Shown here piece by piece: positions 43,135 through 50,503 of a stretch of DNA of 50,503 nt. The notes under the pieces were generated by a model, which was not told where the DNA came from, made no database searches, and saw nothing but the letters and a program-made list of their open reading frames with translations. Within the stretch, counting starts at the first letter, position 1; every line of letters begins with the position of its first letter. The translations under genes were made by a program, and so were the position numbers. Source of the stretch: Pseudomonadota bacterium (lineage in GTDB: Bacteria; Bdellovibrionota; UBA2428); the NCBI GenBank assembly GCA_018001635.1, contig JAGNHS010000016.1:1-50503 (forward strand), in the 5' to 3' direction.

Positions 43135-44927
43135 TTGTTAGCGTTTAGTATTTTTTGAATTTTATGGAGATTCTTAGGTAATTTTTTAAAAGCCTTAGTA
43201 TTGAGGTGCAATCCAAAGAATTCCTCAACGGCTTTAAATATTTTCTTGGCACTTTTATTTTTTTTAAGAATTTTGTCGGTAATCAGAAGGGAGCTATTTC
43301 CGGTAATTCGATCGTATCTATTGATGGTGGAGGATCTTGAGTTAATGTCGAGCAGTGTGTGTTCGAGGGATTTATTTCTTAACTGAGATAATGCCGACAA
43401 TATTTCGATGTAATTTTTTTGAAGATTTAAGCATTCGTTTTCCCGTGCGTTGTTAGATTCTAGATCTTTTTTTAAGGCATAACGTGATCTTGTGGATTTC
43501 ACAAAGTCTGACCATTCCCAAGGTTTAAAGTCTCTGAGTAGGGATTGAGGGAATTCACGTAGAAAATCACGCATACAGAAAACGGCATTGCTGGTCACTC
43601 CATCAGACACTTTATAGATACCCTTTTTTGATTGGACTCTCTCAAAAAAGCGAAATGATTTTTCGAAGTTAGATATTAATTTTAAATGTTTCGATAAGAG
43701 TTCAGGAATATGAGCGGATTTAATTCCGATTTGTTCGAGTAGAAAGTGTTTTCGGTAGTAATCAAACATCGAATCAAATCTTTTGGTGGCATAGGACTTC
43801 GAGTATTTAGATATCTTTTGCTTTTTCCCACTTTTTATAAAGTCTACAAGTTGATGAAAACTTTGCACGATAAATCGAGCTTTCTTTTTTTGTTCACTGA
43901 TATTAGTCGACCATCGGTCGGTGTCATCGTATCGGTAATCTTTATGAAACAATCCGAATTGTCTTATCGAACCGTAGTCGAGTATTCCTGCGTTTGAGGC
44001 AAGAATGTTGTCGCCATCCCAATCGAGCCAGCAGAATATATAAAAAGATTCAAAGAGAGCTGCGGAACGAGAAAAGGCATCGATCATTTTTTCTAGAAAA
44101 AAATCATAAGGATTAGAGTCTTCTTCGGAAAACTCCCATTCTTTATTTTTTCGTTGTCGAGAAATAAAATGATCCGTAAGCGTTTTTAGATCTTTCCAAT
44201 TCTTTTGTTTGAGATATCTAAAAAAATGAGCGGGTCTAATGAGATTGCAACTCACTCGAACATTTATGGATTCTCCGTTGGGATATTGTATAACGGCTAA
44301 ACATCTTTCCGTTGGATAACCAGCTGCATGAAACACTTCGCTCATAATGACGGCAGAAATTCCATCTTCAAGATCGGCAGTGCCGCAACCATAAGAGATC
44401 GAAGGGTCACCACTTTCAAAAAACTTTCCACTCATAGCCGTAGCTGGGCTTAAACAAGTGGCGCCCGTTCCACAGCTGCTAATGTCCCATACTTTCTTTC
44501 CATTGCTAAAAGTTCCGTTCCAAATACTTCTTCCATCTCCAGAGGTGCTTCCATTTTTAATGGGATGTTGCAGTTGAAGGTAGCGCGTGGCCATAAAGGT
44601 GTTGGGTTTTATTTTTTTAAATTTTTTCTTTTGTGCAATGTCGTATTCGTTGATGATGGTTAGAGAAAATGTTTCAAGAATTTTTTTAACTAAATCTTTT
44701 GTAAGTTTGTGATCGTGTTCGTTCGTTATTAGGCCCATCTCTTTAGCGAGATTGAAATTAAAATAGGCAATTTTTCCATGAGCTCGTGGTCGAGCTCGGT
44801 AAAGCACGCAAAAGCTTGGGATTTGTCCTTTGAGAGGATGTTGTCCTGAAATCTGATCAAATTGAGAATATTCTGAATCCTCGACAGATTTCTTATCAAG
44901 ATCCTTTACGGCTGCACGTGTCATCAA
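43122..44927 (-). CDS. Divergent SelO/YdiU-like protein (possible AMPylating pseudokinase)
   Basis: A 601-residue protein that seems distantly related to SelO (YdiU, UPF0061). Pointers are FNFNLAKEMGL near 56-66 (SelO: NxxLAxxLGL), GDGRSIWNGTF at 130-140, the segment GISAVIMSEVFHAAGYPTERCLAV at 189-212 resembling SelO's REFLCSEAMHALGIPTTR, and LDWDGDNILASNAGILDYGS at 301-320 resembling the NTDNMSILGLTIDYGP block; N307 and D317 would be the metal ligands. The usual GAGPTPYSR loop is replaced by SSCGTGATCLSPATA, rich in cysteine and serine. SelO transfers AMP to protein Ser/Thr/Tyr. The C-terminal 200 residues are lysine-rich and unlike SelO. No signal peptide. Confidence 0.55.
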   Translation of the reverse strand: MMTRAAVKDLDKKSVEDSEYSQFDQISGQHPLKGQIPSFCVLYRARPRAHGKIAYFNFNLAKEMGLITNEHDHKLTKDLVKKILETFSLTIINEYDIAQKKKFKKIKPNTFMATRYLQLQHPIKNGSTSGDGRSIWNGTFSNGKKVWDISSCGTGATCLSPATAMSGKFFESGDPSISYGCGTADLEDGISAVIMSEVFHAAGYPTERCLAVIQYPNGESINVRVSCNLIRPAHFFRYLKQKNWKDLKTLTDHFISRQRKNKEWEFSEEDSNPYDFFLEKMIDAFSRSAALFESFYIFCWLDWDGDNILASNAGILDYGSIRQFGLFHKDYRYDDTDRWSTNISEQKKKARFIVQSFHQLVDFIKSGKKQKISKYSKSYATKRFDSMFDYYRKHFLLEQIGIKSAHIPELLSKHLKLISNFEKSFRFFERVQSKKGIYKVSDGVTSNAVFCMRDFLREFPQSLLRDFKPWEWSDFVKSTRSRYALKKDLESNNARENECLNLQKNYIEILSALSQLRNKSLEHTLLDINSRSSTINRYDRITGNSSLLITDKILKKNKSAKKIFKAVEEFFGLHLNTKAFKKLPKNLHKIQKILNANNHDI

Positions 44928-44965
44928 CTACTTAACGGAAGAGCTTATTAAGAAGTTTAGTCTTT

Positions 44966-45036
44966 AAGCTTATAAAATCCTGCTTTTGAAAAGGCAAAGA
45001 CGCCGTGCGGCAGCCCAGGAGTCCTTTTATAAGCTT
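44966..45036. other. Structured leader candidate before the M3 peptidase gene
   Basis: AAGCTTATAAAA (44966-44977) pairs perfectly over 12 bp with TTTTATAAGCTT (45025-45036). TCCTG/CAGGA extends the stem across a bulge (GTCC) on the 3' side, and two small hairpins, CTTTT-G-AAAAG and GCC-GTGC-GGC, lie inside. As RNA this would be a multi-branched element of about 70 bases, 63 bases upstream of the peptidase ATG at 45099. It could be a regulatory leader, or merely a compact divergent promoter region. Confidence 0.4.
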
Positions 45037-45098
45037 TTGGGCCCACGCTTTTTTTATAATGTCATATGATGAATGAGTTATTTGGAGGTTTTAGCGAT

Positions 45099-47144
45099 AT
45101 GAAATTTCAACTTTTGCCACTTCTATTTGTTTTAAGTTTTTGTTCGAGTGGTCCCTCTCCTCAAACTTCCACGACAACTAATAATGGAACAGTTTCTTCA
45201 AATGAAATTAGAAGTGATTACGTAAAAGGAGAAATAGCAAAGCTCTGCAAGGCTTCTATCGCAAAAGCACAAACTAGTGTCGATGCCATCGCCACCACTT
45301 CCGTATCTTCGAGAAATATTGATAACACTCTTCTGGCTCTTGAAGAATCAATGGCCATACTTGAGCATGAAACTTCTCCTTTAGTTTTTATGAAAGATGT
45401 TCATGTTAATGAAAAAATTCGGGAAGAGTCCTTGGCTTGTGCTAATGAAATCAATCCATTTTTAGTGGCTACTTTTTTAAGAAAAGATCTTTATGCGGCC
45501 GTTAAAGATGTGAAGCCAAGAACTTGGCAAGAAAAAAGACTCTTTAATGAGACCATAAAATCCTTTGAAAATAATGGATTGAAACTTGCTGACGACAAAT
45601 TAGCGGAGCTCAAGAAACTCAAAGAGGAGCTCACTAAAATTGAAACTGATTTTGATAACAATATTGCTGAAGACAAACAAACAGTTCTTCTGAGTGCAGA
45701 AGAGCTTAAGGGCGCTCAGGATTCGTTTATTCAAAGACTTAAAAAAGATGCTTCTGGAAAATACATAGTCACAATGAGTTATCCAGATATTTTTGGAACA
45801 CTTCAAAATGTGAGCGTAAGTGAAACGCGTAAAAAAGTAAATTTTGCATTTATGAATAAAGCCTCTCAAAAAAATCTTTCACTTTTAAAAAGAGCGGTGG
45901 AGTTGAGGCAAGATATTGCTGAGAGATTAGGTTATAAAACTTGGGCTGATTATAAAACCTCTCAAAATCGAATGGCAAAATCTTCCAAGGAAGTTTGGAA
46001 TTTCCTCAATGAATTGAGAGGAAAACTTAAAATTGGTAATCAGCGCGATCTAGCGGCTATGGAAGCTTTTAAAAAGCAGTTAGATCCTCAATCAGGACCC
46101 ATAACTGCATGGGATTTACGTTATTTGGATTTTCAACTTAAGAAGAAAAAATATAGTTTAGATGAAGAAAAAATCCGTGAGTATTTTCCATCTGAAAAAA
46201 CCGTTGAGGGAATGTTTAAAGTTTATTCTACAATTCTTGGTGTGAATTTTGAGAGAGTTGTGGATGCAAAAACATGGTCTCCTGATGTGCAGTTTTATAA
46301 AATTATAGATAAGAAAACTAAGGAAACTGTAGCCTTCTTCTATACTGATTTTATTCCACGCGAAGCTAAATATTCTCATGCGGCAGCTTTTCCCCTAAGG
46401 TCAGGTCGACTTTTGTCTGATGGAACTTATTTAAAACCTATAGCAGCTATTGTGGCTAATTTTAATCCACCTAGTGGCGACAAGCCCTCATTGCTCAGTC
46501 ATGACGAGGTTGAAACTCTATTTCATGAGTTTGGACACATAATGCATCAAACTCTAACGAAAGCTCCTTACGCTAGTTTTTCAGGAACATCGGTGGCGCG
46601 TGACTTTGTTGAAGCGCCCTCCCAAATGCTTGAAAATTGGGTGTGGGATCCTAAAGTCCTTTCGAGCATCTCAGGACATTATAAAGACTCAAAAAAGAAG
46701 CTTCCTGCGCATTTGTTAAAACAAATGATTGCTGCTCGTGATTTTAACCAAAGTTATTTTTACACACGTCAGCTTTGGTTGGGTAATATCGATATGGCCT
46801 ATCATTCCAATCCGGGATCGCAGGTTGATACAACTGCAATTCAGCAAAAACTTCACAAAGAAATTACTGGAGTTGAAGCCATGCCGGGCACCCACTTTGA
46901 AGCCGGTTTTGGTCATTTGATGGGATACGATGCGGGTTATTATGGGTATTTATGGTCCGAGGTTTATGCTCAAGACATGTTTACAGTATTCCAAAAAGGC
47001 GGATTGTTGAGTCCTAAGGTTGGGGGCCATTACCGAAAAGTGATTTTAGAGCAGGGCGGAATGAAAGATGCCTTGGATTTAGTTAAGGAATTTTTGGGGC
47101 GTAATCCCAGTCCGAAGCCTTTTTACAAGCGCTTGAAGATTTGA
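45099..47144 (+). CDS. M3-family oligopeptidase, predicted lipoprotein
   Basis: A 681-residue zinc metallopeptidase of the thimet oligopeptidase/oligopeptidase A/PepF group. The zinc site is LFHEFGHIMHQTL, with H476 and H480 (from the start chosen here), and LEQGG with DLVKEFLGRNPSPKPFY at the C-terminus and a DAGYYGYLWSEVYAQDMF block are typical M3. I chose the ATG at 45099 because the GGAGG at 45084-45088 is about 10 bases upstream and the resulting N-terminus MKFQLLPLLFVLSFCSS is a lipoprotein signal (lipobox LSFC). Most bacterial M3 peptidases are cytoplasmic, so an exported, lipidated form would digest peptides in the periplasm or outside. Confidence 0.9.
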   Translation: MKFQLLPLLFVLSFCSSGPSPQTSTTTNNGTVSSNEIRSDYVKGEIAKLCKASIAKAQTSVDAIATTSVSSRNIDNTLLALEESMAILEHETSPLVFMKDVHVNEKIREESLACANEINPFLVATFLRKDLYAAVKDVKPRTWQEKRLFNETIKSFENNGLKLADDKLAELKKLKEELTKIETDFDNNIAEDKQTVLLSAEELKGAQDSFIQRLKKDASGKYIVTMSYPDIFGTLQNVSVSETRKKVNFAFMNKASQKNLSLLKRAVELRQDIAERLGYKTWADYKTSQNRMAKSSKEVWNFLNELRGKLKIGNQRDLAAMEAFKKQLDPQSGPITAWDLRYLDFQLKKKKYSLDEEKIREYFPSEKTVEGMFKVYSTILGVNFERVVDAKTWSPDVQFYKIIDKKTKETVAFFYTDFIPREAKYSHAAAFPLRSGRLLSDGTYLKPIAAIVANFNPPSGDKPSLLSHDEVETLFHEFGHIMHQTLTKAPYASFSGTSVARDFVEAPSQMLENWVWDPKVLSSISGHYKDSKKKLPAHLLKQMIAARDFNQSYFYTRQLWLGNIDMAYHSNPGSQVDTTAIQQKLHKEITGVEAMPGTHFEAGFGHLMGYDAGYYGYLWSEVYAQDMFTVFQKGGLLSPKVGGHYRKVILEQGGMKDALDLVKEFLGRNPSPKPFYKRLKI

Positions 47145-47183
47145 AATTGATTCTCAAGCCTTGAGGCGATAGGACATTGTCCA

Positions 47184-48041
47184 ATGTATCTGCACTATTC
47201 GGGATATCAATTTTTTGATTTAAATGACCCTCGTTCTATTCGCGACTCTATTTTGGCAAAGGGTAAAGAGCTCGATATTCGCGGCACCCTTTTAATGGGC
47301 GAGGAAGGTGCGAATATTGGAATTTCAGGTTTGCCTGAAAATCTTAAGGCTTTTGAAGACTACCTCTCTCAAGAGTTTCGCTTTCCAAAGTTTATTTGGA
47401 AAGTGTCTGAAAACCCTGAGCACACTTATCGACGTATGCTCGTAAAAGTAAAAAAAGAAATTGTGACTACGGGTTATCCAGATATTCGCCCTGATAAATT
47501 TACAGGTCCTTATCTGCCTCCTGCTGAGTTTCATGATTGGCTCAACAATCGAAATGATTTTCTTTTGTTGGACACTCGCAATGATTACGAAGTTCGCCTT
47601 GGAAAATTTAAAGGAGCTAAGGATCTTGCGGTTGGAAGTTTTAAAAAGTTTTTAGAAGTTGTTAATGAGTGGACTGAAGAAGAAAAGAAAAAGCCCGTAG
47701 TGACTTATTGTACTGGTGGCATTCGTTGTGAAAAAGCTACGGCCATCATGCTTCAGAAAATGGGTTTTGAAAAAGTCTATCAATTAGAAGGTGGAATCAT
47801 AAAGTATCTCGAAGAATTTGGAGCCGGTCATTTTGAGGGCGAATGTTTCGTCTTTGATCGACGACTGGGTATTAATGGCGAGCTTAAGGCCACTGACGTG
47901 ACTATGTGTTACGGATGCCGTGGTCCACTCAAGCCTCATGATTTGCTCGATCCTCGTTATAAGCAAGGAATTCATTGCCCTTACTGTTTTGATAAGAAGC
48001 AAAAGGCCCAGGCTGACTCTGCTGCAGTGAGCGAAAATTAA
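47184..48041 (+). CDS. trhO: tRNA uridine(34) hydroxylase TrhO (rhodanese family)
   Basis: A 285-residue YceA/TrhO-type protein that hydroxylates U34 in tRNA using oxygen. An N-terminal ferredoxin-like part (RGTLLMGEEGANIGISG at 33-49) is followed by a rhodanese domain with DTRNDYEVRLG and the active-site loop CTGGIRC (C176 to C182). The C-terminus contains a CYGCRGPL and HCPYCFD zinc-like cysteine pair near 260-275, as in longer family members. It may share a promoter with the preceding peptidase gene (about 40 bases apart). Confidence 0.92.
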   Translation: MYLHYSGYQFFDLNDPRSIRDSILAKGKELDIRGTLLMGEEGANIGISGLPENLKAFEDYLSQEFRFPKFIWKVSENPEHTYRRMLVKVKKEIVTTGYPDIRPDKFTGPYLPPAEFHDWLNNRNDFLLLDTRNDYEVRLGKFKGAKDLAVGSFKKFLEVVNEWTEEEKKKPVVTYCTGGIRCEKATAIMLQKMGFEKVYQLEGGIIKYLEEFGAGHFEGECFVFDRRLGINGELKATDVTMCYGCRGPLKPHDLLDPRYKQGIHCPYCFDKKQKAQADSAAVSEN

Positions 48042-48060
48042 AGAAAATTTAAGATGTTAG

Positions 48061-48100
48061 CTCTCCCTTAGAACTACTAATTAGAGAGTAGTCCGGAGGG
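48061..48100 (+). promoter_or_regulatory. Hairpin that could mask the ribosome site of the next gene
   Basis: ACTACT (48073-48078) pairs with AGTAGT (48087-48092), and CTCTCC (48061-48066) pairs with GGAGGG (48095-48100, one G-U pair). The latter contains the GGAGG ribosome site that precedes the GTG start at 48105 by about 5 bases. If formed, the hairpin would hide the site and lower translation. Confidence 0.35.
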
Positions 48101-48104
48101 TTGA

Positions 48105-49529
48105 GTGAATAGGGTATTGGGGTGTTTTTCATCGTGCATTTTCATTTTTTTAATAAACGTATCTGAAGCTTCATTGTTTGGAAGCTGGTATTCCATGCCG
48201 GCCGAACTTAATGGTGTGGCCTTGCCGGGTTTAAAGTTTTGGCCGCAAAATAAACATCGACCTATTTTTAAGCATTCTAAATGGCGACGCTCTATCGGTT
48301 CAGGTGGCTCGAAGGGATCTAATTACACTGTAGATACTATCGAAGATGTAAATATTTCCGATCTTATTGCTCCCGGATTGAGTGAAAGGCAGTTGAGTCC
48401 TCGGCAACGGGAATGTTTTTTTAGAATCATGTCGGGAGCTTTGAATTGTGATGATGCCATTCCATCCCCTTCAAGTGATTCGTTCTATAACGGTAAAATT
48501 GATTGGTTCAGATATTCTCGTGAGCTCAGCAATAAGCTTGGAATGAGAAGAACCCGCGATATTCTTAGCGCTGGAATTATAAAAAATTCTTATGATGGTA
48601 CAGAATTAGAAAATCGAATTGTAGCTGCAACTCGAAATCCTAAATTGATTTATTCAGGCTCAATTCAATCTTTAAGTTCGGCTCGAAAAAAGAGAATCGG
48701 TTTCTTTTTGGTATTGGGTTTTAACAGTCAAGACGGAAGTTTAAGAGACATCTATGCTCGACTTGTAGCCGAACTTCGCAAGCAAAATTTTTATGCCAGA
48801 GTTCTTGAGACCGATACGGTAGCCTCTTTTAGAAAAAATGCTCCTAGGATAGTGGAACAAATAAATGAAGATCTTCCGCGATTAGATGAGGCGGTGTTAT
48901 TTTCAGCCTCTAAAGGAACTCAAGATATGCTTTATGCATTAACTGAGTATGGAAATAGAATTTCTCAACCTGAAAAAATTAAAGTTTCATTTAGTTTTTC
49001 GGCAGCGGCTCGAGGCAGTCAAGTGGCCCGTTGGCTAACGAGCTCATATAGTTTGTCGGCTGGAATTTTAAGATTATTGGCCTTTAATCCAATCAAACCC
49101 TTAATAGGTTCAAGAGAAGGTGTTGAGGCTCTTGCTGAGGACGTTTTAAGTGTATCGCATTATCGACTCACTGATAATTTTTCTCATTTAAAATGGGCCA
49201 GCTTTGTTATGATTCCCCCCGAAGAAACTGGATTTCCTAGTCCGGCGGGTTTGCTAACTAAGGTGACAGATTTAATTTATGGAAAATTTCCGCAAACGGG
49301 TCCATACGACACACTTGTTGAAAGTGGTGCCCAGATTTTGCCTCCTGATGCGGGAATTAGACAAAGTATTGTTAGAGCGTGGGGCTCTCATAGACTGACT
49401 GATGGACATTATATTGATAAAAATCGAACGCCCACTTCTCCTTCTTTTCAAAAGTCTCAAAAAAAGGATGCCGTTAATGGGTCTGTTGACGTTTTGAGTG
49501 CATTTTTACGATCTTATATTTGGGAATAA
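48105..49529 (+). CDS. Exported protein with alpha/beta-hydrolase-like region
   Basis: A 474-residue protein with GTG start, decided by GGAGG at 48095. It has a signal peptide (residues 1-23, ending VSEA-SLF). Residues about 190-330 resemble part of an alpha/beta hydrolase: a strand GFFLVLGFNSQDGS, a helix with DIYARLVAELRKQNF, and AVLFSASKGTQDMLYAL with S269 in an S-x-S-x-G elbow-like position. After that come SFSFSAAARGSQVARWL and a C-terminal GSHRLTDGHYID that may hold an active-site His. Enzyme class and substrate are unknown; the family is not recognised. Confidence 0.6.
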   Translation: MNRVLGCFSSCIFIFLINVSEASLFGSWYSMPAELNGVALPGLKFWPQNKHRPIFKHSKWRRSIGSGGSKGSNYTVDTIEDVNISDLIAPGLSERQLSPRQRECFFRIMSGALNCDDAIPSPSSDSFYNGKIDWFRYSRELSNKLGMRRTRDILSAGIIKNSYDGTELENRIVAATRNPKLIYSGSIQSLSSARKKRIGFFLVLGFNSQDGSLRDIYARLVAELRKQNFYARVLETDTVASFRKNAPRIVEQINEDLPRLDEAVLFSASKGTQDMLYALTEYGNRISQPEKIKVSFSFSAAARGSQVARWLTSSYSLSAGILRLLAFNPIKPLIGSREGVEALAEDVLSVSHYRLTDNFSHLKWASFVMIPPEETGFPSPAGLLTKVTDLIYGKFPQTGPYDTLVESGAQILPPDAGIRQSIVRAWGSHRLTDGHYIDKNRTPTSPSFQKSQKKDAVNGSVDVLSAFLRSYIWE

Positions 49530-49573
49530 CGAAGTTTCGAGACTTTTATCGGAGAATCGTCTAAGTCCACTTT

Positions 49574-50212
49574 ATGAGTCGGCGTAAGCCTTTGTCGCGA
49601 TGTGAGACATGTAAAATGCGTAAAGAAATTTGCATTTGCGCGGAAGCCGCCATTTGTCGTGAGGTGACACAAGACTTCTCTACAAAAATATTTGTAATAA
49701 TGCATCATCGAGAAAAGCATCTCACAACAAATACGGCGCGATTAGCCCAGCTAGGGATTGAGACTTGTAAGATTCGAATGAGAGGCTTGCCCAATTCAAC
49801 GCTCAACACTGAGGGGTTTTTTGAGGAAGCTCGAAAAACTTTGTTACTTTTTCCTTCAGACGATGCAGCCGTTTTGAGTTCTGAATATCTAAGTTCCATT
49901 GATAAACCTATCAATTTGTTGGTTCCCGATGGAAGTTGGAGGCAGGCTGCTAAAACTCATAAAAGAGAATTACATTTAAAAGATGTTGCGCGTGTGAAGC
50001 TTCCTCTTGGAAAATTATCGGAATATAAATTAAGGCGCGAACCCAAGGCTGAGGGATTGGCTACTTTTGAAGCTATCATGAGGGCATTGGAAATCATTGA
50101 AGGTCAGCACGGTCAGCCTGAACTCAAGCAGATGTTCACAAAAATGGTTGAAGGAACCTTGCGGAGTCGAATGGGCGGCCCTCTTCCAGCGCCCCCTTCT
50201 TTTAATTTGTAA
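49574..50212 (+). CDS. DTW-domain protein (tRNA-uridine aminocarboxypropyltransferase family)
   Basis: A 212-residue DTW-domain protein. The N-terminal zinc site is CETCKMRKEICIC with C10, C13, C20 and C22, and LLVPDGSWRQAAK holds the DxxW signature (D119 and W122, reading DGSW instead of DTW). ATFEAIMRALEIIEG is the other family block. Relatives such as TapT/TuaA add the acp group from S-adenosylmethionine to uridine 47 (or 20) of tRNA. Normal length. It follows the exported hydrolase-like gene by about 45 bases and precedes the zinc-ribbon ORF, which is in the same frame after its stop. Confidence 0.88.
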   Translation: MSRRKPLSRCETCKMRKEICICAEAAICREVTQDFSTKIFVIMHHREKHLTTNTARLAQLGIETCKIRMRGLPNSTLNTEGFFEEARKTLLLFPSDDAAVLSSEYLSSIDKPINLLVPDGSWRQAAKTHKRELHLKDVARVKLPLGKLSEYKLRREPKAEGLATFEAIMRALEIIEGQHGQPELKQMFTKMVEGTLRSRMGGPLPAPPSFNL

Positions 50213-50260
50213 CTGTGCGCCGTAAAGAGTGGTTGGAACAGAATCTGCAGGGTGCAGAGG

Positions 50261-50503
50261 ATGTCACAAGAAATCATAGTAAGAAACCCTTCTTTTTATT
50301 CGATAAAATGCGCCAATCCCGAATGTTCGGGCACCTCCGCGAATCTCAAGCGACATGGGCTTTCGCGACCCGTCTCGTGTTTGTGGGGTGCTCGGCGACA
50401 ACGTTTTCGCTGCAATCTTTGTAAAACGACTTTGTCTGAGAACTTTTTTAAGTTCCATTACAGATTAAAACATAAGGATCCTGCCATTAATTCTAAAATA
50501 TTT
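50261..50503 (+). CDS. Zinc-ribbon protein, transposase-like N-terminus (runs off the window)
   Basis: An 81-codon open frame from the ATG at 50261 to the window edge without stop. It contains two cysteine pairs: KCANPECSG (C17 and C22) and FRCNLCKTT (C51 and C54), separated by a basic stretch. This is the pattern of the zinc-ribbon DNA-binding N-terminus of IS1-type and related transposases, where a QRYxCKxCxKTFS-like motif follows. Since the rest is missing, it may be an intact transposase, a transposase fragment or an unrelated DNA-binding protein. An AGAGG lies directly against the ATG, so a GTG at 50252 is an alternative start. Confidence 0.5.
   Translation, partial: MSQEIIVRNPSFYSIKCANPECSGTSANLKRHGLSRPVSCLWGARRQRFRCNLCKTTLSENFFKFHYRLKHKDPAINSKIF

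Noticed and set aside
47153..47165. CTCAAGCCTTGAG after the M3 peptidase stop as terminator
   Set aside because: Loop too small for the full stem, stem too weak and no T-run.
50215..50424. Forward frame starting GTG at 50215
   Set aside because: Overlaps the zinc-ribbon frame at 50261, which has ordered cysteine pairs and stays open to the window edge.
1..50503. tRNA and rRNA genes
   Set aside because: The gaps between genes were read for cloverleaf-like patterns and CCA-proximal TTC arms; none was convincing.

Overview
The window reads as chromosomal DNA of a Gram-negative, AT-rich bacterium. LPS genes (KDO transferase, heptosyltransferase), two TolC-type outer-membrane proteins, an outer-membrane beta-barrel, a CCA enzyme, MreB, MutS and RarA are present. 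The many exported hydrolases and repair genes packed on both strands would fit a Bdellovibrionota-like lineage; that placement is inference, since no rRNA or other decisive marker is visible. No tRNA, rRNA, CRISPR array, intact insertion sequence or prophage was recognised.

Layout. 1-3.4 kb: 5' part of aspartokinase, a CCA-adding/poly(A) polymerase family gene, two small membrane or exported proteins and a split YeeE/YedE transporter pair. 3.5-8.9 kb: a 1317-residue exported protein joining two Clp-type AAA+ modules to an FtsH-like (M41) zinc protease domain, convergent with an exported DEDDh exonuclease. 9-10.3 kb: a TolC-family protein. 10.3-16.9 kb: a visibly more AT-rich surface-polysaccharide island (two LbH acyltransferases, Wzy-like polymerase, Wzz-like regulator, GT2, GT26 and a GT-D-like enzyme). 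17-25.4 kb: rarA, a small membrane protein, sufE, mutS, a TPR protein, mreB and a beta-barrel protein with a strong terminator. 25.5-31.4 kb: a CorC/HlyC-family protein, then a leftward operon of FMN reductase, argS, heptosyltransferase and KDO transferase. 31.5-33.6 kb: a tightly overlapping rightward operon (thioredoxin-like protein, lipoprotein, VOC-CbiX fusion, PaaI-type thioesterase). 33.6-37.3 kb: an exported lytic-transglycosylase-like protein, a second TolC-like protein and an unknown membrane protein. 37.3-41 kb: a leftward urc1-urc4-upp-udk operon, the signature of the URC uracil degradation pathway. 41.1-50.5 kb: an RRM protein, two EamA transporters, a divergent SelO-like protein, an M3 lipoprotein peptidase, TrhO, an exported hydrolase-like protein, a DTW-domain protein and the start of a zinc-ribbon (transposase-like) ORF.

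The most unusual items are the exported Clp-M41 fusion, a family of perfect 44-49 bp inverted repeats around sufE/mutS and at the end of the KDO transferase gene, the URC operon, the VOC-CbiX fusion and the SelO-like protein.
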